Assembly (NCBI GenBank): GCA_028714995.1
Contig: JAQTLI010000062.1
Span: 1 to 10,488, forward strand
DNA: 10,488 nucleotides
Direction of reading: 5' to 3'
Source: Methylobacter sp.
Lineage (GTDB): Bacteria > Pseudomonadota > Gammaproteobacteria > Methylococcales > Methylomonadaceae
The first letter of the stretch is position 1. Each line of letters begins with the position of its first letter. The translations under genes were made by a program, and so were the position numbers. This document shows, piece after piece, positions 1-7,069 of this stretch. The notes under the pieces were generated by a model. That model was not told the origin of the DNA. It saw only the letters and a program-made list of their open reading frames with translations, and ran no database searches.

Positions 1-546
1 TTCAATGACATGTTTTGTTAACAGCGAGGTAATAGGGCTGATTGGCGCAGCGCTAAGATTGGGTGCATCAATGAACAGTTTGCTTTTTAAACGGTCACTA
101 TTGATGGTTTTTAATTCCAGATAGGAATTAATGCGGTTTCCCTCGCCTGCTTGCCGCTGTTCAATTTTACGGCTGATTTGGTAAAATGGATATCGAGGGT
201 CAACATCCAGCGCAGTACCGGGTAAGGTTGCTGGGTTGGATTGATTGTTATGCAGTAGCACAGTGAATTTGTGGCTGGATGCTTGAATTCCAGAAAGCAG
301 TTGTTCTGAGCCAAGGTAGCTGTTGATAAATCTGGATTTGGCTGTCGAGTTGCCGCCGATCAGGCTGATTATTGGCCACCATGAGCTTTTACTGGCGGTC
401 GTTTCATCCATTTCGATGAGTCCCAAATCGTATTCAACTTGATCTAGCTCATGAAATATTTTTGCTGCTTTCAGCAATGTCGGATTGTCAGTGGCGAAAT
501 GTTTTTCAAGGTTGAGCAGGTATTTGCTTGCTGTCTTTTCAGTCAT
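1..546 (-). CDS. EHD-like dynamin-superfamily NTPase, N-terminal 182 codons (3' end outside window)
   Basis: The minus strand is open from an ATG at 546 to base 1 (182 codons), so the gene is cut by the window edge. Residues 1-50 are polar and probably helical. A P-loop-like motif follows at 64-71 (GGNSTAKS), then SHKFTVLL (about 91-98) where EHD/dynamin proteins have their switch I threonine. A segment near 109-126 (LPGTALDVDPRYPFYQIS) closely resembles the EHD signature PGNALVVDPxxPF as I remember it. A G3-like FIDAPN lies at 158-163. This order points to an EHD-type dynamin-like NTPase, a family that binds nucleotide and remodels membranes. Two usually conserved glycines are replaced: A69 in the P-loop (GxxxxGKS) and N163 in DxPG, so catalysis may be altered. 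There is no clear Shine-Dalgarno before the ATG. The membrane-binding part would lie past base 1 and cannot be assessed. Family call is fairly secure; function is unknown. Confidence 0.75.
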   Translation of the reverse strand, partial: MTEKTASKYLLNLEKHFATDNPTLLKAAKIFHELDQVEYDLGLIEMDETTASKSSWWPIISLIGGNSTAKSRFINSYLGSEQLLSGIQASSHKFTVLLHNNQSNPATLPGTALDVDPRYPFYQISRKIEQRQAGEGNRINSYLELKTINSDRLKSKLFIDAPNLSAAPISPITSLLTKHVIE

Positions 547-694
547 CAGATTGACACCGTGGTTGTTGAAATTTTATAGGTTAAAAGTTAATGAAGTATA
601 CACCCAGAATGGTTGAATAATACAAAAAAACAAGGAGAATATTAAGGCGTTTTATTGTCATAAAATGGTGTGTATGCGGCTGAATTTTGTACTT

Positions 695-723
695 TTCATA
701 CTCAGATAAGCTGGATTTATAGT
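695..723 (+). promoter_or_regulatory. Candidate sigma70-type promoter for the lipoprotein gene
   Basis: TTCATA (695-700, 4 of 6 to the -35 consensus) is followed after 17 bases by TATAGT (718-723, 5 of 6 to the -10 consensus). Transcription would start near 730, giving a leader of about 45 bases before the ATG at 774. The region is AT-rich, so such matches can arise by chance; an overlapping TATATT (723-728) is an alternative -10 without a matching -35. Confidence 0.35.
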
Positions 724-729
724 ATATTG

Positions 730-743
730 ACTAATTAATTAGT
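730..743. repeat. Perfect 14-bp palindrome ACTAATTAATTAGT, operator candidate
   Basis: The 14 bases read identically on both strands. They sit 6 bases downstream of the proposed -10, at the predicted transcription start, a typical place for a repressor dimer site. The core is AT-only, so chance occurrence in an AT-rich spacer remains possible. Confidence 0.35.
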
Positions 744-773
744 AAGCGCCATAAACGTGGTTTAAAGAGTCAA

Positions 774-1172
774 ATGGTAAAATGGAATAAGGATTTGGTT
801 AATCTTCGAAGCTTAATGATGATTACTGTTGCAGTAATATTATCAGGGTGTGCGACTCCTTTTTTTGGATATGGCGCAAACGGTCAGTCACGGGAAGAAT
901 TTGCCCGTCATGTGGAAGAAGCTTTTCGTTTGCAAAACAGCATGACCAGTCAGGTTATGATGTTATTGGACGGTGGTGAAGTCAAAAATTCTGATGCTTT
1001 ATTACGGGCTGAACAGCATATGGAGCAAATATGCGGCCCTCTTAATGAGTATGCTTCCCGTGACATCGATGGTTTAAATATTGGATTTCTTTTGCAACGG
1101 CGCGTTGAGCAATCGGCTATAGATTGTGAAAAGGCGGCTCGGGAAGTTGAGTTCCTACTAGAAGGATTCTAG
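774..1172 (+). CDS. Small predicted outer-membrane lipoprotein of unknown function
   Basis: The 132-residue product begins with a lipoprotein signal: a charged start with K3, K6 and R12, a hydrophobic stretch M15-L23, and the lipobox LSGC with the acylated cysteine at C26. The +2 residue is alanine, not aspartate, so Lol-dependent delivery to the outer membrane is expected. The mature part (about 107 residues) is charged and probably mostly helical, with two further cysteines (in EQICGPL and IDCEKA) that could form a disulfide in the periplasm. I recognise no domain. A weak AAAGAG (764-769) lies 4 bases before the ATG; an internal ATG at 816 would leave a very short signal and has no better ribosome site. 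The gene is divergent from the EHD-like NTPase and convergent with nadB, ending 5 bases from its stop with no terminator-like hairpin. A role linked to the NTPase is speculation. Confidence 0.75.
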   Translation: MVKWNKDLVNLRSLMMITVAVILSGCATPFFGYGANGQSREEFARHVEEAFRLQNSMTSQVMMLLDGGEVKNSDALLRAEQHMEQICGPLNEYASRDIDGLNIGFLLQRRVEQSAIDCEKAAREVEFLLEGF

Positions 1173-1177
1173 CGACA

Positions 1178-2791
1178 TTACCGTAGATGTTCGGGCGTCA
1201 GAATAGTGTTTTGCGGCGGTTTGCTGTTATCCAGTTCCGGGTAGTCCAATGTGTAATGTAAACCGCGGCTTTCCTTGCGCTGTTGTGCGCAGCGGATGAT
1301 TAATTCCGCGACAATAACCAAATTGCGCAATTCCAGCAAATCACTGGTAACACGAAAGTTACTGTAATATTCGGCGATTTCCTTTTTAAGCAGTTCCACG
1401 CGACTCATCGCACGGTGTAAACGCTTATCCGTTCTTACTATGCCCACGTAATCCCACATAAAGCGGCGCAGTTCATCCCAGTTGTGAGAAACAACCACTT
1501 CTTCATCTGAATCACTGACTTTTGATTCATCCCAGTCCGGGATTTCTGGAATGGGGGAAATGCAGGGAAGCTTCTGCAAAATATCTTCGCTGGCCCGATC
1601 AGCGAAGACCAGGCACTCCAGTAGCGAATTGCTGGCCATGCGATTAGCGCCGTGCAAACCAGTACAGGCAACTTCCCCGATGGCATAGAGATTTGTAATG
1701 TCTGTACGCGCGTAGCTGTCCGTTAATACGCCGCCGCAGGTGTAATGCGCGGCCGGGACGACAGGGATGGGCTGTTTGGTGATATCAATATCAAATTCAA
1801 GGCACTGCTGGTAAATCGTGGGGAAATGCTCGCGGATGAACTGTTCCGATTTGTGGCTAATGTCAAGATAAACACAGTCTATGCCGCGTTTTTTTATTTC
1901 ATGATCGATGGCCCGGGCAACAATATCCCTAGGAGCCAATTCCCCTCTTGGATCAAAATGTTGCATAAAAGATGAACCGTCAGACAGGATTAATTTGCCG
2001 CCTTCGCCTCTTACCGCTTCGCTAATAAGGAAAGACTGGGCTTTGGGATGATAAAGGCAGGTTGGATGGAACTGCATGAATTCCATGTTGCTGATGCGAC
2101 AGCCTGCGCGCCAGGCTAAGGCTATGCCGTCGCCGGTTGAGCTTTGTGGGTTAGTGCTGTAAAGATAGGCTTTGCTTGCGCCGCCTGTTGCCAGGACGAC
2201 GGCGCGTGCGGCTATGGTTTTAACATGTTGTTTCTTCGAGTCTAAAACATAGGCGCCCAAGATTCGTTTCCCTGTTTGATCGGAGTCTGGCGCTGTTATT
2301 AACTCAACGACATTATGATACTCAAACAATTCAATATTGGGGTGTTCCTGGGCGCGTTCTATGAGTGATAGCGACACTGCTTTGCCCGTTGCATCCGCTG
2401 CATGAACAACACGCCGGTGAGAATGCCCGCCTTCCCGGGATAAGTGCAGTTTTTTTTCGCCGGATTTTGTTTTTTCTTCTGTAAAAATAACGCCTTGTTG
2501 GCGCAGCCAATCGATCGAGCTTTTTCCGTGGGTGACGGTGAGTCTTACGATTTCAGGGTCACAGAGTCCTGCTCCTGCAGCTAGGGTATCTTCAATGTGC
2601 GATTCAATAGAATCATCAGCGCCGAAAACGGCGGATATGCCGCCTTGGGCATAATAGGTGCTGCCCGCGGTTAAGGCGAATTTTGACAAAACGGCAACGT
2701 GTGTTGACTGATCAGCTAATTTAAGCGCTAAACTCAGCCCCGCGCCGCCACTGCCAATGATAAGAACATCGTAATTTTTGGAATAAGGCAT
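1178..2791 (-). CDS. nadB: L-aspartate oxidase (NadB)
   Basis: NadB is the cytoplasmic FAD enzyme that oxidises L-aspartate to iminoaspartate, which quinolinate synthase NadA turns into quinolinate for de novo NAD synthesis. The 537-residue product is close to the E. coli length (540). It has the N-terminal FAD-binding GSGGAG (13-18), the TAGSTYYAQGG segment (41-51), and residues matching the E. coli active site: E120, H242 (in QFHPT), R288 (in APRDIVARA), H349 (in PAAHYTCGG) and R384 (in ANRMASNS). The C-terminal helical domain of the succinate dehydrogenase/fumarate reductase flavoprotein fold is complete. I chose the ATG at 2791; a TTG immediately before it (2794) could extend the protein by one residue. 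Neither start has an obvious Shine-Dalgarno. The gene is divergent from mucD, where many gammaproteobacteria have rpoE next to nadB. Confidence 0.97.
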   Translation of the reverse strand: MPYSKNYDVLIIGSGGAGLSLALKLADQSTHVAVLSKFALTAGSTYYAQGGISAVFGADDSIESHIEDTLAAGAGLCDPEIVRLTVTHGKSSIDWLRQQGVIFTEEKTKSGEKKLHLSREGGHSHRRVVHAADATGKAVSLSLIERAQEHPNIELFEYHNVVELITAPDSDQTGKRILGAYVLDSKKQHVKTIAARAVVLATGGASKAYLYSTNPQSSTGDGIALAWRAGCRISNMEFMQFHPTCLYHPKAQSFLISEAVRGEGGKLILSDGSSFMQHFDPRGELAPRDIVARAIDHEIKKRGIDCVYLDISHKSEQFIREHFPTIYQQCLEFDIDITKQPIPVVPAAHYTCGGVLTDSYARTDITNLYAIGEVACTGLHGANRMASNSLLECLVFADRASEDILQKLPCISPIPEIPDWDESKVSDSDEEVVVSHNWDELRRFMWDYVGIVRTDKRLHRAMSRVELLKKEIAEYYSNFRVTSDLLELRNLVIVAELIIRCAQQRKESRGLHYTLDYPELDNSKPPQNTILTPEHLR

Positions 2792-2999
2792 CAAGTAAAG
2801 ATAGTCAGCAGATCAAATGAGAGGGTATTGTACTAAATTGCTGTAAATTGGCTTAGTTGTTATTGATTATGGATAATAAAGCTTTTTAGTGTGATAGCAA
2901 TTTTTTATATCAATAATCCTAGAGAGTATTGCTGTTATTAAGTAGATAGTAAGATTTGTAATATAAATTATTTTATTAATGGTTTTGAATGGAGGTTTT
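2792..2999. other. Divergent intergenic region between nadB and mucD
   Basis: About 208 AT-rich bases lie between the two start codons. Candidate -10 elements are TACAAT (2832-2827) for nadB on the minus strand and TATAAA (2962-2967) for mucD on the plus strand, but neither has a convincing -35 at 16-18 bases. I looked for a sigmaE-type promoter (GAACTT with a TCTGA-like -10) ahead of mucD and did not see one. There is no trace of a coding remnant of the rpoE-rseABC genes often found at this place. Confidence 0.4.
2991..2995 (+). promoter_or_regulatory. Ribosome binding site that fixes the mucD start
   Basis: GGAGG lies 4 bases before the ATG at 3000. It sits downstream of another in-frame ATG at 2979, which has no ribosome site of its own. 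This placement supports 3000 as the true start. Confidence 0.8.
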
Positions 3000-4406
3000 A
3001 TGCTCAAGAAAGTTAGTTGGTGTTTTTTTCTGATTGTTCTCTTTAATAATCAAAATGCTTTGGCGCAATTGCCGGATTTTACGGACATGGTAAAAACCAA
3101 TGGCGTTGCGGTGGTCAATATCAGCACCACGCAAAAAGCGTCGCCTGAGGCTGAAAATGCTCCAGAAGAGCAGCAACTGCCAGAGGGAATGCCCCCTGAA
3201 TTGGAAGAGTTTTTAAAGCGCTTTATAGAGGAACAGGGCGGCGGATATGTTCCAAGGGATACCACGTCATTAGGCTCGGGCTTTATTATTTCGCCTGATG
3301 GTTACGTGTTAACCAATAGTCATGTGGTAAAGGATGCGGATGAAATCGTGGTCAAATTATCCGACCGCCGGGAATTGTTAGCCAAAGTGATCGGCTCCGA
3401 TGCGCGTACCGATGTTGCGCTATTAAAAGTCGAGGCCAAAGACTTGCCTGCTGTTACCATCGGTGACCCGAATAAACTGCAGGTAGGCGAATGGGTGTTG
3501 GCGATAGGCTCGCCTTTTGGATTTGAGCAGTCTGTGACAGCCGGGATAGTCAGCGCCAAAGGGCGCAGCTTGCCCGGCGGGAATTATGTGCCGTTTATAC
3601 AAACGGATGTGGCGATAAATCCGGGTAATTCAGGCGGACCGCTGTTTAACATGGATGGCAAAGTAGTGGGGATAAATTCCCAGATTTACAGCCGCACCGG
3701 TGGTTTTATGGGGCTTTCATTCGCCATACCCATGGATGTGGTGATGAATGTTGTGGATCAAATAAAAGCCAGCGGTAAAGCGTCGCATGGCTGGTTAGGC
3801 GTTCAGATTCAGGATGTGACACGGGAGCTGGCTGAATCATTTGGCATGAAAAAACCGCAAGGAGCGCTGGTCTCTAAAATAATTCCAGGAAGTCCTGCAG
3901 ACAAAGCAGACCTGCAGATTGGCGACATTATTACTGAGTTTAACGGCCAGCAGATTGATACGTCGGGCGATTTGCCTCCCATGGTAGGAATAACACCTAT
4001 AGATGAAAAGGCAACGTTAAAAATTATCAGGCAAGGTGAGAATAAAACCATAGAGTTCAAAGTAGGGCTATTACCGGATGAAAATGAGCAATTAGCTAAG
4101 GCTAAACAGCCATCCAAACCAGCCAATAAGCGCTTGGGGGTTAGCGTTATCGATTTAACCGATGTGCAAAGAGAAACTTTACAGGTTGCTAAAAATGGTG
4201 TGCTAGTGCAGGAGGTTGCTAAAGGTGTTGCTAAAGAGGCGGGAATTCAGCGTGGTGATGTGATTCTGCGCATTCAGAATAATATCGTCCGTGATGTGGC
4301 TGATTTTGATAAAATAGTTAAAAAACTTCCAGCCGGTCAATCAGTCGCTATTTTGATTCAGCGGCAGGGCAATCCGGTCTTTTTGGCAATTAAATTAGAT
4401 AAATAA
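3000..4406 (+). CDS. mucD: Periplasmic Do-family serine protease/chaperone (MucD/DegP-like)
   Basis: This HtrA-family protein degrades or refolds misfolded envelope proteins in the periplasm. The 468-residue product has a Sec signal peptide (MLKK, a hydrophobic core to about F15, then ALA with predicted cleavage after A22). A trypsin-like domain follows with the catalytic triad H108 (in TNSHVV), D138 (in RTDVALL) and S211 (in NPGNSGGP). Two PDZ domains follow, at about 263-358 (starting GWLGVQIQDV) and about 378-466 (starting LGVSVIDL). The short loop after the signal peptide, the length near 470 and the position before lepA favour the MucD branch over E. coli DegP. The ATG at 3000 is preferred over 2979 because of the GGAGG and because the longer form would put extra residues before the signal peptide. 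lepA follows after 3 bases. No sigmaE promoter or rpoE/rse gene is seen upstream, unlike Pseudomonas algU-mucABCD. Confidence 0.95.
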   Translation: MLKKVSWCFFLIVLFNNQNALAQLPDFTDMVKTNGVAVVNISTTQKASPEAENAPEEQQLPEGMPPELEEFLKRFIEEQGGGYVPRDTTSLGSGFIISPDGYVLTNSHVVKDADEIVVKLSDRRELLAKVIGSDARTDVALLKVEAKDLPAVTIGDPNKLQVGEWVLAIGSPFGFEQSVTAGIVSAKGRSLPGGNYVPFIQTDVAINPGNSGGPLFNMDGKVVGINSQIYSRTGGFMGLSFAIPMDVVMNVVDQIKASGKASHGWLGVQIQDVTRELAESFGMKKPQGALVSKIIPGSPADKADLQIGDIITEFNGQQIDTSGDLPPMVGITPIDEKATLKIIRQGENKTIEFKVGLLPDENEQLAKAKQPSKPANKRLGVSVIDLTDVQRETLQVAKNGVLVQEVAKGVAKEAGIQRGDVILRIQNNIVRDVADFDKIVKKLPAGQSVAILIQRQGNPVFLAIKLDK

Positions 4407-4409
4407 CAA

Positions 4410-6209
4410 GTGGATTTAAAACATATAAGAAATTTTTCCATTATCGCGCATATCGATCATGGCAAATCGACGCTAGCGGACCGTTTTATTCAAATCTGTG
4501 GAGGGCTGAGTACCAGGGAAATGTCGGCACAAGTGCTTGATTCGATGGATATCGAAAAAGAGCGAGGCATCACCATTAAAGCGCAGAGCGTTACGCTGGA
4601 CTTTAAGGCGAAAGATGGTGAAATCTACCAGTTGAATTTCATCGACACTCCGGGCCATGTGGATTTTTCTTATGAAGTATCCAGATCATTAGCCGCCTGT
4701 GAAGGCGCGCTGCTGGTTGTTGATGCGGCTCAGGGTGTTGAAGCGCAAAGCGTAGCCAACTGCTATACGGCGATAGAGCAGGGGCTGGAAGTGGTTCCGG
4801 TGCTGAATAAAATTGATTTGCCTTCTGCCGAACCTGAGCGAGTACTGGCTGAAATTGAAGAGGTAATAGGTATCCCTGCCGACGAAGCGCTGATGATCAG
4901 CGCTAAAACCGGCTTGGGTGTTGAAGATGTGCTGGAACAACTGGTTCTTAAAGTGCCACCTCCGCAAGGTAATATAGATGGCCCATTACAGGCGTTGATT
5001 ATCGACTCCTGGTTTGACAGCTATCTAGGCGTGGTGTCGCTGGTCAGAATTATGCATGGTAGTATTCGCAGAAAGCAGAAGATCACTATCATGTCCACCG
5101 GCAAGTCGTTTATCGCCGAGAAAGTCGGTGTTTTTACGCCCAAGCGTTTGGAAAAAGACCTCTTGAATACCGGTGAAGTCGGCTATGTTGTTGCCGGTAT
5201 TAAAGACATTTTTGGCGCGCCGGTAGGGGATACTATTACCTGGACGGATAATCCGGCTGCAGAACAGCTCACTGGATTTCAAAGGGTTCAACCGCGCGTT
5301 TTTGCCGGCTTGTATCCGGTCACTTCGGATCATTATGAAGATTTACGCGAGGCACTCAACAAGTTAAATCTTAATGATGCCTCTTTGCAGTTTGAGCCGG
5401 AAACCTCTCAGGCCTTGGGCTTTGGTTTCCGCTGCGGCTTTCTCGGCATGTTGCACATGGAGATTGTGCAGGAGCGTCTGGAAAGGGAATACGATGTTGA
5501 TCTGATCACTACAGCGCCTACTGTTATCTATGAAGTCATCACTCAGAATGATCAGGTTTTGATGGTTGATAATCCGGCTAAACTGCCGGATATGGGTACC
5601 ATCAAAGAAATCAGGGAGCCTATTATTCGGGCTAATATTTTGGTTCCCCAGGATTATCTGGGCGGCGTCATCACGCTGTGTATAGAAAAGCGCGGCGTAC
5701 AGAAAGACATGCAGTACGTTGGCAGACAGGTGTCTTTGCATTATGAAATGCCGCTGAGTGAGGTGGTGCTGGATTTCTTTGACCGTTTAAAGTCGGTGAG
5801 TCGCGGCTTTGCATCGTTTGACTACGAATTCTTGCGTTTCCAGCCTGCTGAACTGGTCAAGCTGGATGTCCTGATCAATGGTGAAAAGGTCGATGCCTTA
5901 TCTATCATCGTGCATCGTGACCTGAGTAACAACCGGGGTCGGGATCTGGTTGAAAAGATGAAGGACCTGATTCCACGGCAAATGTATGAGGTTGCGATAC
6001 AGGCGGCCATCGGCTCCAAGGTTATTGCTAGATCCACCGTAAAAGCGCTGCGAAAAAATGTGATCGCCAAATGTTATGGCGGCGATATTAGCCGTAAGAA
6101 AAAATTGCTGGAAAAACAAAAAGCCGGCAAGAAACGAATGAAACAGGTCGGCAATATTGAGATTCCTCAAGAGGCATTTCTTGCAGTCTTGCAGCTCAAC
6201 AAAGAATGA
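4410..6209 (+). CDS. lepA: Elongation factor 4 (LepA), ribosomal back-translocating GTPase
   Basis: LepA is a translation-factor GTPase that binds the ribosome; back-translocation and roles in initiation or ribosome assembly have been reported. The 599-residue product is full length. The G domain carries G1 AHIDHGKST (13-21), G2 RGITI with T55, G3 DTPGH (79-83, the last being the catalytic histidine), G4 NKID (133-136) and G5 SAK (164-166). EF-G-like domains II, III and V follow, then the LepA-specific basic C-terminal domain (about 490-599, with SRKKKLLEKQKAGKKRMK). It starts with GTG, 3 bases after the mucD stop and without a clear Shine-Dalgarno, so translation is probably coupled to mucD. 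The reading frame from GTG gives the conserved N-terminus MDLKHIRNFSIIAHIDHG with no shorter plausible start. Confidence 0.98.
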   Translation: MDLKHIRNFSIIAHIDHGKSTLADRFIQICGGLSTREMSAQVLDSMDIEKERGITIKAQSVTLDFKAKDGEIYQLNFIDTPGHVDFSYEVSRSLAACEGALLVVDAAQGVEAQSVANCYTAIEQGLEVVPVLNKIDLPSAEPERVLAEIEEVIGIPADEALMISAKTGLGVEDVLEQLVLKVPPPQGNIDGPLQALIIDSWFDSYLGVVSLVRIMHGSIRRKQKITIMSTGKSFIAEKVGVFTPKRLEKDLLNTGEVGYVVAGIKDIFGAPVGDTITWTDNPAAEQLTGFQRVQPRVFAGLYPVTSDHYEDLREALNKLNLNDASLQFEPETSQALGFGFRCGFLGMLHMEIVQERLEREYDVDLITTAPTVIYEVITQNDQVLMVDNPAKLPDMGTIKEIREPIIRANILVPQDYLGGVITLCIEKRGVQKDMQYVGRQVSLHYEMPLSEVVLDFFDRLKSVSRGFASFDYEFLRFQPAELVKLDVLINGEKVDALSIIVHRDLSNNRGRDLVEKMKDLIPRQMYEVAIQAAIGSKVIARSTVKALRKNVIAKCYGGDISRKKKLLEKQKAGKKRMKQVGNIEIPQEAFLAVLQLNKE

Positions 6210-6251
6210 CGCAGAATTTTTTCACCCTTTACTCAAACTACACATATAAAT

Positions 6252-7028
6252 ATGGACTTTGATTTTTCCTTTTTTCTTTTGGTTGCCACTATAGTTACCG
6301 GTGTAATTTGGGGCGGATATCTGTTAATACTCAAATCTACGGGCGTTCCTTTCGATGAAAAAAAGGAGCCTATACTCGTAGAGTATGCACGTTCCTTTTT
6401 TCCGATAGTGCTGATTGTTTTATTGCTACGCTCATTTTTAGCCGAACCTTTTCGTATCCCTTCGGGATCAATGATGCCGACTTTACTGGTAGGCGATTTT
6501 ATTCTGGTTAATAAGTTTACCTACGGAATACGTTTGCCGGTTTTAAACAAAAAAATCATTGAACTGAATGAGCCAAAACGCGGGGATATCGTGGTTTTTC
6601 GTTATCCCAAACAACCATCTGTCGATTATATTAAACGCATTATTGGCCTGCCGGGCGACAAAATCGCTTATTACGATAAAAAGTTGCATATCAATGGTAC
6701 GCCTATTAATCAGGTTTCATTGGGACGTTATCAAGGCGTAGGTCAAGGCGAGGATATGACCGGTGCTGAACATTTGCTGGAAGATTTGAACGGTGTTGAA
6801 CATAGTATCCTGATCAGAGATGGAGTGACTTCAGCCGAAGGCGTTTATGTGGTTCCGGAAGGCAACTATTTTGTCATGGGTGATAATCGCGATAACAGCA
6901 ATGATAGTCGTTACTGGGGCACTGTGCCTGAAGAAAATCTGGTAGGTAAGGCTTTTTTTATCTGGATGAGCTGGGACTGGCAGAATAAAGGTGTGGGTAT
7001 TGATCGGATTGGCACGGTGTTGAAATAA
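6252..7028 (+). CDS. lepB: Signal peptidase I (LepB)
   Basis: LepB is the inner-membrane Ser/Lys protease that cleaves Sec and Tat signal peptides on the periplasmic side. The 258-residue product has two N-terminal membrane segments (about 5-27 and 47-63) joined by a short cytoplasmic loop. The catalytic domain has box B PSGSMMPTL with the nucleophile S73, box D around the general base K128 (YIKRIIGLPGD), and box E GDNRDNSNDSR (210-220). It is shorter than E. coli LepB (324), mostly through a smaller accessory beta region, which is common in the family. A 42-base gap separates it from lepA. No Shine-Dalgarno precedes the ATG at 6252, and no other start fits the first membrane segment. Expected clients include the exported proteins of the neighbourhood, such as MucD. 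Confidence 0.97.
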   Translation: MDFDFSFFLLVATIVTGVIWGGYLLILKSTGVPFDEKKEPILVEYARSFFPIVLIVLLLRSFLAEPFRIPSGSMMPTLLVGDFILVNKFTYGIRLPVLNKKIIELNEPKRGDIVVFRYPKQPSVDYIKRIIGLPGDKIAYYDKKLHINGTPINQVSLGRYQGVGQGEDMTGAEHLLEDLNGVEHSILIRDGVTSAEGVYVVPEGNYFVMGDNRDNSNDSRYWGTVPEENLVGKAFFIWMSWDWQNKGVGIDRIGTVLK

Positions 7029-7044
7029 GCTACACTTATTTCAA
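7020..7044 (+). terminator. Hairpin over the lepB stop codon; possible attenuator or weak terminator
   Basis: TTGAAATAAG (7020-7029) and CTTATTTCAA (7035-7044) are perfect 10-bp inverted repeats around the 5-base loop CTACA. The stem includes the lepB stop TAA (7026-7028) and is followed by TTTTAATAAATTTTTT. Only two of the ten pairs are G-C, so full intrinsic termination is doubtful. Partial termination, or protection of an mRNA end inside the operon, is an inference. Confidence 0.5.
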
Positions 7045-7060
7045 TTTTAATAAATTTTTT

Positions 7061-7064
7061 GGAG
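7061..7064 (+). promoter_or_regulatory. Ribosome binding site of the DUF4845 gene
   Basis: GGAG lies 5 bases before the ATG at 7070 in an A-rich context. It gives this gene independent initiation after the hairpin, whereas the lepA and lepB starts lack a visible site. Confidence 0.7.
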
Positions 7065-7069
7065 AAAAA

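Larger units (their letters stand above)
547..773. other. Divergent intergenic region between the EHD-like gene and the lipoprotein gene
   Basis: This AT-rich spacer separates two divergent start codons (546 minus, 774 plus) and must hold promoters for both unless they are expressed from elsewhere. For the minus-strand gene the best -10-like hexamer is TATACT at 600-595, with only a poor TTGTAT -35 at a long 19-base spacing. For the plus strand see the separate promoter and palindrome entries. A small AT-only-arm inverted repeat (TTTTAT-tgtc-ATAAAA, 650-665) is also present; it is too weak to call a terminator. I see no small ORF or RNA gene here. Confidence 0.5.

Noticed and set aside
111..314. 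67-codon minus-strand frame inside the EHD-like gene
   Set aside because: It is out of frame with the 182-codon frame that carries the P-loop, EHD-like and G3 motifs.
650..665. Small inverted repeat TTTTAT-tgtc-ATAAAA as a terminator
   Set aside because: The stem is six A-T pairs in a divergent promoter region, where no transcript is expected to end.
1165..1185. Bidirectional terminator between the lipoprotein gene and nadB
   Set aside because: The convergent stops are only 5 bases apart, and I found no stable inverted repeat with a T-tract around them.
2979..2999. Upstream in-frame ATG as the mucD start
   Set aside because: It has no ribosome site, would put seven residues before the signal peptide, and the GGAGG at 2991-2995 serves the ATG at 3000.
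5025..6170. Several minus-strand open frames inside lepA (also inside mucD and era)
   Set aside because: They lie wholly opposite strongly conserved coding sequence, have no ribosome sites and no recognisable domains.
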